This document shows, in pieces, positions 32,337 through 44,240 of a stretch of 64,000 nucleotides of DNA. The notes below the pieces were generated by a model. It searched no databases, was not told where the DNA came from, and saw only the letters and a list, made by a program, of their open reading frames with translations. Positions within the stretch are counted from its first letter, which is position 1, and each line of letters begins with the position of its first letter. The translations under genes were made by a program, and so were the position numbers. The stretch covers positions 33,566,992 to 33,630,991 of the forward strand of contig CM053329.1 of assembly GCA_028583605.1 (NCBI GenBank). Direction: 5' to 3'. Source of the stretch: Dastarcus helophoroides (Eukaryota > Arthropoda > Insecta > Coleoptera > Bothrideridae).

Positions 32337-32605
32337 CATATTTTCAATTTTAAGCACGTTTAACTGTTTAATTACAGAACATTTAATTGGTCATTTGTCA
32401 AAACTAGATGAAAGTAAAGTCACGCCGAGGACGTTTGTATCTATGGATGTTGCGATGCAGCCCGTGATACAAGCTTTGCCTCATCTACGTGAACTTTGCA
32501 ATTGCAGTCTAATTTTCATTAGATTCTAATGAAATTAGATTTCAATTGCATCGTAATAAACTTGTATATATTCGTATATACAAGGCTTATTATCTCAGCT
32601 AAGAT

Positions 32606-34462
32606 TTTGAAGATAAAATCCGTGTTTAAGGGAAATCAAAGGCTGCATCTTTAGTGTCGAAATTTAGAAAAGTCGAAATTTTGCAAACAATTCAAATCAA
32701 ATGAAAAATGTTCATTTTGAGAAATTTTGAGTGTTCAGATCATGATGCATCCTTTGCAGATCAAAATTTGCAAAAATTGCACATTTTGAGAGTCCAAATT
32801 TTGAGCTTATAACTAAATTTTTGGGGAAATAAAATAAAAAATACAAACGTATAATTTGAAGAATACATCTCTCGTAGCAAATACTCTAGCAGTCCGAGTG
32901 AAGGACATCGTACCCCAAACTGTCTGGGGACAACCGCCTGTCGTGCTTCGCCCAAAGCCCGCCCTCCAGTTACTGGCTACTACGTAGCAGTTGTTGCAGT
33001 TGGTTTTCGAGGATCCCAACGTATGTAAGCCAAAGAGTAAATAGCAATATATCAACTTAATTCAATACCAATTACTAAGATTAAAAATTGAGAAGAAAAA
33101 AGTTTTCTAAGTCTTTTAAAGTCCACTAAGAACTTATTCTTATTACATGGTATTACTACTATCTTAGAGCCCTGACAATTCAAAGAAGCTTAGCTGCTGA
33201 TGCCAAATATTGAAAAATTCATTTGAAATTTTGTTACGACAATCCGTCTGGAATTTGGAATATGAAATTGTTCACCATTATCAATATATAACACAATTTA
33301 TTAAAAAAACGTTTCTAAAAGCTTTAACTTTTCAAAAAAATCCAGACTGAACATCCAAAATCCTAATTTCTAGAGCTCCATAAATTCAAAGGAACGCAAC
33401 TGGAAAATTGTAAATCGCAAGATGTGTATGCAGACTGTACAGACACATTTTACGACCTACAACACTACTGTTGCATTGCAGAGCTTCAATTTAAGAGAGA
33501 GGGAAACTTGTCTAATTGACATTTCTAACATCGTGGAAACTCATCTACTTACACCTACTCCAATTTTAAGAAACTTTTGGGACAATGAGCACTTTTAAGG
33601 CAAACTAAGAATGATCTTCATCTTGAAAAGAAATCCAATGAGAAATCTCAGGAGTCTCAGGAATGCCTATCTAGAACATTAAGTTGTCAAAAAAATCTAT
33701 TTAGGGAGTAAAATTATGAAGAAAAAATAGATAGAGGTTTAAGAATTTTAGGAAAACTTTCTTAACTTCGTAAAAATACCAAGAATGAAAATCTCAAGTG
33801 TAGCATTATCAAACGAGCAACCCAGACGTTCAAAATTCCGAAAGAGTGTGTCTGTAAAAAGGACAATACGATGTGGAACACTAAAATATAAATAGCACTC
33901 ATCTAGAACAAATGTAAAAATGTAGTAAAAATCTTAAATGTTTAAGTATATTAAGAACCAGCACTTAGAGATTTAAGTATTCAAAGTCTCCTTAAAACCC
34001 TTCAAGAGATTTCAAAATTTTAAAAGTAAATTTATTCGAATTTAAAAGCAATATAGATATCTATCCTGCTCTTAAATATTTAAGGGCGGGATTTCATTCA
34101 TGGGGACGTAACAATCAACAAAAAACCTTGGCCAAAAGACAAAACCTTCCGGTTGAATATTTATATATGTTCACCTAACCACATGAATTGTGTGGGGGAG
34201 TTATCGAATTTCCAGATAAAAGTCTAAACTTCAAAGAGTTGACCTTTGGGAAAAATGTCAGAGAATCGAATTTAAAATTGAAGTCGAAATTTTAGGAAAT
34301 TTCGAAAAATGTCGAAATTTAGAAAAAGAGTCGAAATTTCCGAAATTAGCTTTTGGCGAAAAGAGTTGCAATTTTCAGAATAAGTCCAATTTAGAGAAAA
34401 AAATGATTTTAATTTGAAAAAAATATTCTTTCCGGAAATGTTTCCTTAAAATTTAAATAATA
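32606..34462. other. Gene-free stretch with a GC-rich island
   Basis: Mostly AT-rich degenerate repeat. About 32865-33045 is markedly G+C-richer than its flanks (CCCCAAACTGTCTGGGGACA, GCCCGCCCTCCAG) and contains a short inverted pair around CCCCA...TGGGG. No family recognised. The two minus-strand frames across it (32761-32955, 32813-33055) show no domain. Confidence 0.5.
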
Positions 34463-35480
34463 GTCTACCATTTGATATCCAATTTTTACGCTAACAAACC
34501 TCTTCAGGTCGCCGTTGATGGCGTCCCATCCAAGACATTGTCGATTAATGCAGGGGTACCTCAGAGGTCTCTTCTGTCTCCTAATCTCTTTCTGTTACAC
34601 GTAAACGATCTCTTAGCTTTAACTTCCAATCCGATATACAGCTACACAAATGATAATAGCCTGATGTCATCTTTTTTCTCCTACAAACCATTATCAGTCG
34701 CTGCTTCAGATCGGCTAAGCGAACAGCAGCAGAACAAATGATTAATAGGAATCTTAAATTCGTTTTAAAATGGAGTAAGAAAAAGCTGGTCGTCTTCACT
34801 ACCAAAAAACTCAAAAAAAAACTCTTTTCTCTAAGAAAACATCAACGGATAATGCAACAAACATACTAATGGGCGCTAAAATCCTCCCGATGGGATCTAA
34901 TCTGTTTATCCTAGGAGTGAATGCGAACACTAACTTTTCTTGGGATTACCATGTGTGCGTCATCGCCAAGTCCGCTTCTCGGAAGCTAGGCTTTCTTCTT
35001 AGAGTTAAAAAGTACCTCACATCTGATCAGTTCCTCACACTATACAAAGCTCAAGATTGGCCAACACTAGAATACTGTTCTCATGTTTGAAGTTCAGCCC
35101 CAAAACTCACTTTGGGTCTTTTGGATTTAATTCGAAGAAGAGAGATTCGCCCAATTGATGATAAGAATGTGACCGATTCTCTTGAAACACTAGAGCACAG
35201 GGGGATGGTTGATGACTTATTTGTTTTCCACAAGTACTTTCATGGGAGATGCTCGCAGGAACTAATAGGATTGATCCCTTCAAGGGTAAGATTTGGAAGG
35301 CATACAAGACAGTGAGAGACTGCAAATTCCTTGTGGCCCAGCTTGACGCAGTAAGGACTTATGTCTATGGAGATCTTTTTTTTTTTGTAGAACTTCGAAG
35401 CTATGGAATTCGCTACCGAAAAATTACAACCTATCTTTGTTTAAGAAGTCAGTTCATCTTCATCTATCCTGATTAGTATC
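34463..35480 (+). pseudogene. Second Jockey-like LINE fragment
   Basis: Starts within the RT palm (YHLISNFYANKPLQVAVDG) and runs through GVPQRSLLSPNLFLLHVNDLLA, SYTNDNSLMSS at the place of the YADD box, frameshifts near 34735 and 34800, then SASRKLGFLLRVKKYLTSDQ, WPTLEYCSHV and a C-terminus LFVFHKYFHGRCSQELIG. It is colinear with and closely related to the copy at 23868-25842, but heavily 5'-truncated. In both copies the catalytic YADD is spoiled differently, so they decayed separately. Confidence 0.85.
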
Positions 35481-35859
35481 CTACTTGCGGTGCTCTCAAG
35501 GCATAATGGAGTTACCCTTTGCAAGTGGATTGAACTTAAAAAAAATATTCGTTGAACTTGCTTAAGTCATAAAATTCGAAGGAACCAATTTTTAGTAGAA
35601 ATTTGGAAATAAAGTCGAAAGTTTCAAAATTCGTATTTTGCGAAAAAGTTGCAATTTCCAGATTAAGTCTAATTTAGAGAAAAGATAATTGCAATTTGAA
35701 AAACTATTTTTTCTAGAAATTTTTCTCAAATTATTTTCTAAAATTTGCACAATATTCGTTAAACCAAAGTTTTAAAATTCGAAAGACTAATTATTTTCGA
35801 AAATTGGAATTTCTATTTTTGATTCGAAACTTGTTTACTCTCTAGATCTCAAAAGTCTA

Positions 35860-37310
35860 CAAAGACAAGGTTACTTGAGTTCAAGATCACGTTAAATGAT
35901 CCAAGATCATATGTAATACATTTAGGGTCACGTAAGGATAAGGATGAGGGTCAGCTGGAATTTGAATTCAATTAACGTCACATGAGTTCGAGATTACATG
36001 AGTCGAAGATAACATGAGTTTAAGATCATGTGATTTCAAGATCACGTGAGCTAAAAGCCACATCAGACAGAGTGTAATGTCACGTAGATTTGAAAGGTCG
36101 CATGAATTTGAGATCAAGTGAACTCGAGCTCATTTAAATCACTTAAGCAAGGTCGCGTAAGCAAGTTCACGTGTGGTAAAGGTTGTGTGAGGTTAGCGTC
36201 ATGTGAGCTCAAGGTCACCCGAGTTTCAGATTACGTTAGCTTGAAGTCACGTGTGTGCAAAATCACGTTAGCTCGAAATTACGTGAGTTCGAGGTCTCCC
36301 AAACTAAAACAAACTCAAGGTCACTTCCGTTTGAGGTCATGCTAAGTCAAGGTCACTAAAGTTTAAAGTTGATTGATCTCAAAGTCATGTGAGCTCAAAA
36401 TCACATGTTTTTCGAAATCGCACGAGATGAAAATTCGGTGAGTTGAAGATCACGTGAGCTCAAAGCGAGGTGATGTCGGAGTCACATAGATTCAAGGTTA
36501 CATGGATTCAAGATCACGTAGGTTTCACGTCACGTGAACTCAAGGTCACGAGACTTCGAGGTCACTTGCGTTCAAGGCCGCGTAAGATCAGGGTCACGTA
36601 AGCTCAAAGTCATCTGAATTTAGAATACTTCGCTCAAGGTCGCGTGTATTCAAGGTCACGTTAGTTCGACATCACATGAGTTCAAGGTCATGTAGATTTG
36701 GCATCGCTTGAATTAAAACTCATGCTAGCTCAAGACCACGTGAGTTTAACGTCACATGATGTTAAGGACACATGGATGGGCTAGCCTAAGGTCATGCGAC
36801 TTCAAGGTTCACGTGCGTTCAATGCTACGTTAGGTCAGGGTCACGTAAGCTCAAAGTCATCTGAGTTTATGATACGATCGGTCGAGATCGCGTGTATTCA
36901 AGGTCACATTAGTTTGAAATCACGTAAGTTCAAGTTCGTGTAAATTGAACATTGGGTCTAAACTCATGCTAGCTCAAGACCATGTAAGTTTAGCGTCACA
37001 TGATATTAAGGTCACGTGCATGGGCTAGCTTAAGGTCACGCGACTTCGAGATCACGTGTGTTCAAGGACGCGTTAGGTCAAGGTCACGTAAGCTCAAAGT
37101 CATGTGAGTTCAGAATACGTTAGCTCAAGGTCGCGTGTATTCAAGGTCACCTTAGTTTGAGATTAACGTGGGTTCAAAGTCGTGTAAATTCAACGTCACT
37201 TGGATTTAAGGTCATGCTAGCTCAAGATCACGTGAGTTTAACGTCACATGATGTTAAGCTCACATGACTCACATGACCTCAATGTCAGGTGAACTTGAGG
37301 TCGCCGTCGT
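35860..37310. repeat. 16-bp minisatellite (GAGTTCAAGGTCACGT)
   Basis: About 1.45 kb of degenerate tandem repeats of GAGTTCAAGGTCACGT. Joining units creates CACGTG or variants, and each unit carries AAGGTCA or a variant. At least nine exact TCAAGGTCA occur (for example near 36207, 36306, 36652, 37140). From about 36590 a higher-order repeat of 243-247 bp is visible: AGCTCAAAGTCAT starts at 36601, 36848 and 37091. Open frames here (such as 36118-36345) merely follow the repeat. The 380 bp before it hold only AT-rich repeat. Confidence 0.9.
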
Positions 37311-40285
37311 GCAAAAACAAGAGAGCATGAGGCAAAATGTTCTCTTTTTACCTTTTATTCAAAATTGCTATTTGTTATTTCTACGTAGTCTTGAATTCAC
37401 AGTTTTTATGCCTCTTCTCATCTGAAAACGTATGATAGTAGTCATTGGGTAGCTCAATAAATTAAAATTTACAAATTTGAAATTCTGATTTTTTCTGAAT
37501 CTGGACATTTAATTCTTCTATAATATTTTTGATACAAAATACTATTCATTCAATGGTTAACTTTGTGTTTATTATTTCAAAAACCTTTTGCAGAAAAGGT
37601 TAACTAAATTCTAACCTTTGGGTCGAAACTTCTAAATATTCTGAATATCTAAAGTTTGCTAGATTAGGCTCACTTTAAACAAACGATAAAAAGGTTACTC
37701 TAACAATAAGTAAGACTAGACATGTGTAACGCTGCCTACAAATTATACTCAACTTTTTTAGTTTCAAATTTGACCCCAAATTTAAATTTTTTGCAAAGAC
37801 TCTGAGTTATTTTCCAACACTGATATTTGGACTTTTTTCTCGAAATTCGACTTTTTTCTCAAAATTTCGGCCGAAGCTACAAAATTTTGATTCTTATCTC
37901 GAAATTTGGATTTTATTCTCAAAATCTTGACTTTTCCTTTAAATTTTTGACTTAATTAGCATGAGTTAGTTTTTTGAGGTTTGATTTTGTTTATTTCTTC
38001 GGAAACGTTCTACAGAAAACTAACTAAATTTTAACCTTTATTTGTAAACTTCCAAGTTTTCTGAATATCTAAAATTTGCAAGGATAATGTGACAATGTGA
38101 GATTGGGCAAAAAATAGGAAAGTTGCTATAAGATTAAACGAAGCTTGCACTATTTTTTTTTAATTTCAAATTTTTCTCAAAATTTAAATTTTTTTGCAAA
38201 GACATTGAGTTCTTCTCCAACTATGACGGGTCCGATTTTTTTTTCGAAATTTCGACTTTAGCTACAACATTTTTATTTCAATTTTGAAAATTTAGACTTT
38301 CTTCTCAAAATATCGACTTTTCCTTCAAATTTTTTATTTAAAAACGGTAGATTTTTCACTTTGTTTACGAAGTTTCAATTTTAATGTTGTTTACACTTTC
38401 CAAATTTCTCCTTTTATTCGAAATGTTGACAAAATCTTGACAATTCAGTTCCATATTTCGATTTTTTGTTTAAGTTTTAAATATATAATCCCAAAAGTTG
38501 GTATTTAATATGGGAAACATTTTTTTTGGCGAAAATTCAGGAACTAAGTCGAATTTTTAAAGTCGAAAAGTTTGATTATATGTAATTGTATTAACAATAA
38601 AACATTTCTAGCAAAAATATTGAGGTAAAAGCAGAAATTTGAAGAAAATAGTTGACATGTTAAGCTTAAATGCTATATTTTGGTACTTTTTTAAATCAAT
38701 TCAGATTTTTTAGAAAATTTGAATTTTGTTACTTAATTTTGACATACTGAATTTATGACTCTCTTCCAAAATTTTTGGATAAAATTCAAAATAAAATATA
38801 TGAAATTCAATTTTAAGCACAAAGTGTTAAGAAAAAGGTAGGTTGAAGTCCTAATTTAAAAAAATGGAGTCTTACCCATTACTTACCTACCATACAAAGT
38901 AAATCGTTAAGATTTCATAATTTACGAAGTGTTCCATTTCATGTGACAATATCAGTTACAGAAAATATAGATGCAAGAAAAAATATTTGTTATTTTGTCA
39001 TGTTGTGTAATACCTACTTGACATTTGCTATTATTATAAATGCTTTTAGACAATAAGGTGCATCTAGGATTAATGTTTGCAATAAATTATTCTTTTAAAT
39101 GATGCATCAAGAGTATCTACTTCCCATTTAAAAATGTGAGGAGCAACAACCATTCCAAAGGAGTTAAATTTAAGTATATTTCTACATTGAATCCTAGAGA
39201 AAGACGTTTTTGATTATTTTAAATTTAAGGATATTTCTACTTTGAATCCTAGAGAAAGACGTTTTTGACTATTAGGGAAGTGTGTGTGTATGAGTTAGAA
39301 GCAAGAAATTCTCCCATTACTTTAAAAATTAATTTTAATAAATATAATTTCCATGTTTTTTCCTGATCTATTAAAATTTTCTGCCTTGTATTTCCTACTC
39401 ATGTCGTTTTTAATTTGCTGAAAGATCAAGCATTAGAGTAACTTCAGGCCCCCATCATTTTAATAATCCAATAGATGTTTTATGTTATTTTACGCTAAAA
39501 CGCAGATGGATTTTAAGAGTTTGTAATAATTGGATAATAATAGGCTGTAAAGGTTATTTAAGTAACATGAAAGACTTTTTTCTGCCATGGGCTTCTATAA
39601 TGGACTTTATATGGCATTTTAATTATAAGGTACCATCACCAATGATCTGGCCTCAATTCTTGGAATAGTCCGGTCTTGGAAAAGCAATCTCAAGGGTACA
39701 AAAGCATATTTAACTTTGACTTGCCGTAGAAGCTAAAATTTTGATAAAAGTTTTCGCAGTCGACGGTATTTTTTAAATAAAAAACAAGATATGTTATGTA
39801 ATAAATAAAATTCGAAATATTAAATAAAAACTTTATTTAAAATTAATATACAAATAAAAATTAAACTTAAGTATAAAAACTTAGAACTTATTTTACGATC
39901 CCTTAAGACTATTTCACAATAAAATTGTATACATTTACAAAGTTTCTGATACAACGTATAAAACCTGTCAATAAATTTAATACAGTCTGCATTAAAGGCA
40001 TTTTATTAATTAATTTATTAGGCAATTGTATTCACCTTTAGATCACAGTGTGCGATTCATGTTTATATAGGACGTTAATCAAAAAATGATTAAGACTAGC
40101 TTAGGTACCGTCATCTAAGCTACATAATAGTTTCGTACAACGAATATGAGTATTACATGAGCAAATAGGAATTAACACTGTGGACTCTTAAATGGAGAAA
40201 ATTTGTCTTTGGAATGTAACTATGTCAACACACATTCTAACATCATCAGTGCAAGTAGATTGTCGAATCATGCAGTTTTCTATCT
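37311..40285. repeat. Gene-free A/T-rich degenerate repeat
   Basis: Mostly the diffuse repeat, here often in the TTTTTCTCAAAATTTCGAC orientation, with a duplicated block at 39166-39272. No gene recognised. Confidence 0.55.
39166..39272. repeat. Two-copy tandem repeat
   Basis: TAAATTTAAGTATATTTCTA followed by the shared CCTAGAGAAAGACGTTTTTG is repeated with a period of about 58 bp. Confidence 0.75.
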
Positions 40286-43129
40286 AATTTATTCAGTGGA
40301 GGCTCGCGACTATCCCGTCAGATCACCCAAAAATGTATAAATAAATGATACATAGACGTTATTTTGAAACGTCAAGCTGATTTAAGTCGTGCTGTACTCC
40401 AAAACACCATCAAAATGACTCACGATGACAGAATCTGAACAAAAAGTAATTTTTATAACTGAGGTCACGGTCTTTAGGAAAGTTCTGGAATGTTTTATGG
40501 CCCCTCAGGGCTAGAACCCCACAAATTTTTGGAGAAACGTTTTGAGAAAACTTTGTAGGCCCTTATCGGGAAAATGGTCTAGAGCTCCAAAGATTCAGGA
40601 GGATCTAGTCTTCATTATACTCATCAAGTACTTTCAAGGTTTAAAAGGGAATTCATTTTAGAGTTTAGAAATTTTAATCGTTAGTAAACCCGTTTAGATC
40701 ATACAGTCGTTGAGAAAATTCATTTAAAACCTCAAATATCGACTGTTTGTAAGACTTCAATGTCCAAAAAGTCGAAATTTCGGTGTAAAGAATTAAAAAT
40801 TGAATTTTGAGGAGGTGATGTCAAATTTTAGAAAATCAAAAGTTCGAATTTTCCGAAAAAAAGGTAGTAAATTACAGGCTTGAACTTTGAAAACTTTGTA
40901 AAAAATGGAACATAATATTTACAAAAAATGTTTCCAACTTTTAATTCGGTCATTCAGCTGTTTTAAAAGTTTCGACATTTGATGTTTCACTTAAATTTAA
41001 ATAGTTCTGCGATAAATCCAAATTTCGACTTCTACGTTCTAAATGTCGCTCTCATAGACTTCGAAAAATTAGGAATTTGGAGATTTATATTGCAATTTCA
41101 ACTTTTTTTAAAGATTTTCTGGATAATCGAGCAAAATTTCAGGATTAAATGTTAGATTTCATAGTTAGAATTTGAATACGAAATTTTTGGACTAAAATGG
41201 ATATTTTGAAAAATACGTGGGAATGAAATACTAGAAAATCAAGATTTCAAGTTTACAGGCGAAATTTTAGGAGGGAGGTAAAAAATTACCGTTTAAACTT
41301 GAAAAAAAGTACAAAATGTCGACCTTTAATTTTTCGACAGTTTTCTTGAAGTTTCGACTGTTAAAGTTGATATTTTACTCAAATTCCACTATTTGTACAA
41401 GGAGTCGAAATTTCGACAAGTTAAATTCAAAATTTCATTGTCAATAGTTTAAGTTGGGTTAAGTTAGTAGTGAGAAAATTTAAAGATCTACGTATATCTC
41501 GAAAAACAAAATTGCTAGAAAATTTCAAGTGTGCACTCGAAAGGAAAAAAGTAAAACTTACACGCTTAGGCTAAAAAAAGAACTAAAAAAATCACAACAT
41601 TTTGACTTTCAATGCGAGTATTCAACTCTTTTTTTTACGACCTCTCGACTTTGAAACTTGATATTTCATTCGCATTTTCGACTTCAAAAATGCAACTTTT
41701 GCTTTAAACTTCAAAAGATCTAGAAAAAGTCGAAATTTACAAAGTTATATCACGATATTTCGATTTATATTAGGAATATTCTAGACAATTCGAGCGAAAT
41801 TTCTATATTAAAAGTTGAATTTTCTAAAACAAACAGAAGTTTGAATTCGAAATTTTGCATCGAAAGTGAAAATTCCAAAAATAAATTCGAAATTTCTAGA
41901 GCACAATACTCCACATTTAATAGTCGAAATCTTAGGAAAAAAGCATTTTTCTCTTTACAAAATATTTTTAGTTTTTCTCAAAATTTGAAGTTTAAATGTA
42001 ATTGATATTTTTAATCCCTTCTGTGGGTAATTATTTGTTATTTGTGATTCATAAACTATTGTTATAAAACAGAGTTTATAAATTAAGATGGTTTTTAAAT
42101 TAAATTTGGTCAAAATGACAAGTTCTTTCTCAAAGTTATATTTTTAAGTTTCGATTTTTAAAGGGAAAATTAAAAAATGCCTTAAAAAATCTATATCTCG
42201 AGATTAAAGCTATTTTTTTTAAATATCATTTTCACTTTACAAGTTTTGATTTTTCTAGTAAACTTTGAGCCCCAAATTCTGTTTCTTTTTCCAAATATAG
42301 GTACAAATTAAAGAAAAGCAATTAAAAGTTTACAGTTTATGATGAGAATTTTAGAAAAAAAAATCGTAGCTGCGTGAGAGATTTTAAAATGCCAAAATAA
42401 ATTTAAATCGCTGTCTGTTTGGCGCCTTCGCCGCTATTTCCTAAGCTACATATAACTACGGTGTCATATTAAAACTTATTTAGAAATTTTGAAAATAAAT
42501 ACGACATTTTCTAAAATTACACCGACAAAATTGAAAAAAGTTGTTGCAATTTAGAGTTGGAAAACTTTAAATTCAATCTTCGATTGAACTGAATATAGAG
42601 TTTATAAAATGAAATTTATAGAAATTTTGAAAGAAAATGCCAACATTTTGAATTTAAATTCCAAATTGAGAGATTAAATCGAAACTTTAGAAAAAAATTC
42701 CAAATTTTAAAAAATCAAATCAAAATTACTAGAAAAAAAATACATCTCAAGTTTCAATTTGAAATTTTAGCTAAAAAATAAAAAAAATGCAAATTTAGTC
42801 TCAGAATTTCGGAAATAAACGAGAAATTTTGAAAAATCGAAAAATTAGTTTATTAGGAGATTTTCTAAGTTCTAGAAATTTACGTCTGAATGTCTACTAG
42901 AAAATCAAGATTTCAAGTTTACAGGCGAAATTTTTGGATGTAAGTAAAAAATTACTGCTTAAACTTGAAAAAAAGTACAAAATGTTGACCCTTAATTCGA
43001 TTTTCGACAGTTTTCTTGAAGTTTCGATTGTCAAACTTGATATTTTACTCAAATTCCAGTATTTGTAATTTCGACAGTAAACTAGAAATATTCGATTTTT
43101 TTCTCATTTCGGGTTGAAAAAAATTAAAA

Positions 43130-43255
43130 TACGAATCTTGTCCCCTGAAACCAAGCAGCCTTTGTTTTGTTTTTTAATCTTTCTTGATTTCAGGGGACAA
43201 GATTTGTATTTCAATTTTTGAAGATAACCAAGGACCAGTCCATTCCACCAAATTA
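43130..43255. mobile_element. PLE-tail-like inverted pair lacking the hammerhead core (locus 4)
   Basis: Two inverted copies of the tail (ACGAATCTTGTCCCCTGAAA on the left, TTTCAGGGGACAAGATTTGT on the right) joined with the central hammerhead-like part deleted. The right end has the full AAGATAACCAAGGACCAGTC terminus. Confidence 0.65.
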
Positions 43256-43319
43256 TTTAATGTCAACATTTTGAAGGGAAAATTACGATTTCTATCGAAA
43301 GATCTAAATATTTTTAATT

Positions 43320-43760
43320 AAAATGGAGGTTCAGAATTTGAGGTAAAAAAATATTGTATATTTTCCAAACGAATATTTGGAATTCTAGGATTTAAAAATT
43401 ACAAGTTGGAAATTGGAAAACTCCAAATTTAAAACAAACAACAACAAAATGTCGAGAAAAATAAACAGATGATGAAATTTGAGGCAAGAAAAAATAGAAA
43501 ATTTCCAAAACGAATATTTGGAATTTTAGGATTTAAACGTTCCAAGTTGAAACTTAGAAAACTCCAAATTTAAAAACAAATTGAGTCTTACAACGAAATT
43601 TCGAGAAAAATTTGCAGATCATGAAATTTGAGGCAAAAAAAAATAAAAAGTTTCCAAAGCAAATATTTGGAATTTTAGGATTTAAAAATTTCAAGTTGAA
43701 ACTTGGAAAACTCCAAATTTAAAAACAATTGAGTCTTACAACGAAACTTCAAGAAAAATA
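43320..43760. repeat. Tandem repeat, about 140-bp unit
   Basis: Three successive blocks share AATATTTGGAATTTTAGGAT, then AACTTGGAAAACTCCAAATT and a GAGAAAAAT.TACAGATG-type end. Confidence 0.7.
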
Positions 43761-43789
43761 TACAGATGTTGAGTCTAAATCCCAAATTT

Positions 43790-44240
43790 TGGATCTAAGA
43801 TAGCAATTTGGAGAAAAAAAAATCACATTTTTCATAAAATGTTTAGATAATAAATTGGAAGTCGAAATGGTGAAAAACCAAAAATTTTGAATTTAGGGTA
43901 ATTCTGTGAAATATTTTGGATCTGGGATAGGAATTTCAAGAAGACAAATCAATTTTTTCATCAAATGATAAGATAATAAGCTTGAAGTCTAAATGTTAGT
44001 GAAAAGACAAAAATTTTGAATTTTAGTGTAATTCTGTGAAAAATGTTTGAAATTAGAATAGCAATTTCGGGAAGAAAAATCAAATTTTTCATAAAACATT
44101 TAAATAACAAAATTGAATTGGAAATGTCAGTGAAAGAGCAAAAGTTTTGATTTTTAGCGTCATTCTGTGAAAAGTTTTGGAACTAGAATAGCAATTTCGA
44201 GAAGAAGAATCAAATTTTTCGTAAAACATTTAGATAAGTT
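43790..44240. repeat. Tandem repeat, about 120-bp unit
   Basis: Four blocks share AGCAATTTCGAGAAGAAAAA, ATCAAATTTTTCATAAAAC, TTTAGATAATAA and a GTAATTCTGTGAAA segment. Confidence 0.7.

Larger units (their letters stand above)
31953..32605 (+). mobile_element. Retrozyme-like insertion with 459-bp unit
   Basis: Two identical 179-bp direct repeats (31962-32140 and 32421-32599) flank 280 bp, so the insertion equals 1.39 turns of a 459-nt unit. An 8-bp duplication GCTAAGAT (31953-31960, 32598-32605) borders it. The unique part carries a type I hammerhead core (about 32290-32320). Each 179-bp repeat carries two strong hairpins. The repeats do not have TG...CA ends and no primer binding site is next to them, which argues against ordinary LTRs. 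More than one turn of a circle is what reverse transcription of a circular RNA would give. No protein-coding content. Confidence 0.7.

Noticed and set aside
31962..32599. Interpretation of the 179-bp direct repeats as LTRs of a small LTR element (TRIM)
   Set aside because: No TG...CA ends, no primer binding site or polypurine tract at the inner edges, and an 8-bp duplication instead of 4-6 bp. The hammerhead in the internal part fits a circular-RNA origin better.
36118..36345. 75-codon frame in the 16-bp satellite
   Set aside because: It is an accident of the tandem repeat.
35860..37310. Possible CRISPR-like array
   Set aside because: Units are directly adjacent and degenerate with no unique spacers, and the genome is eukaryotic.
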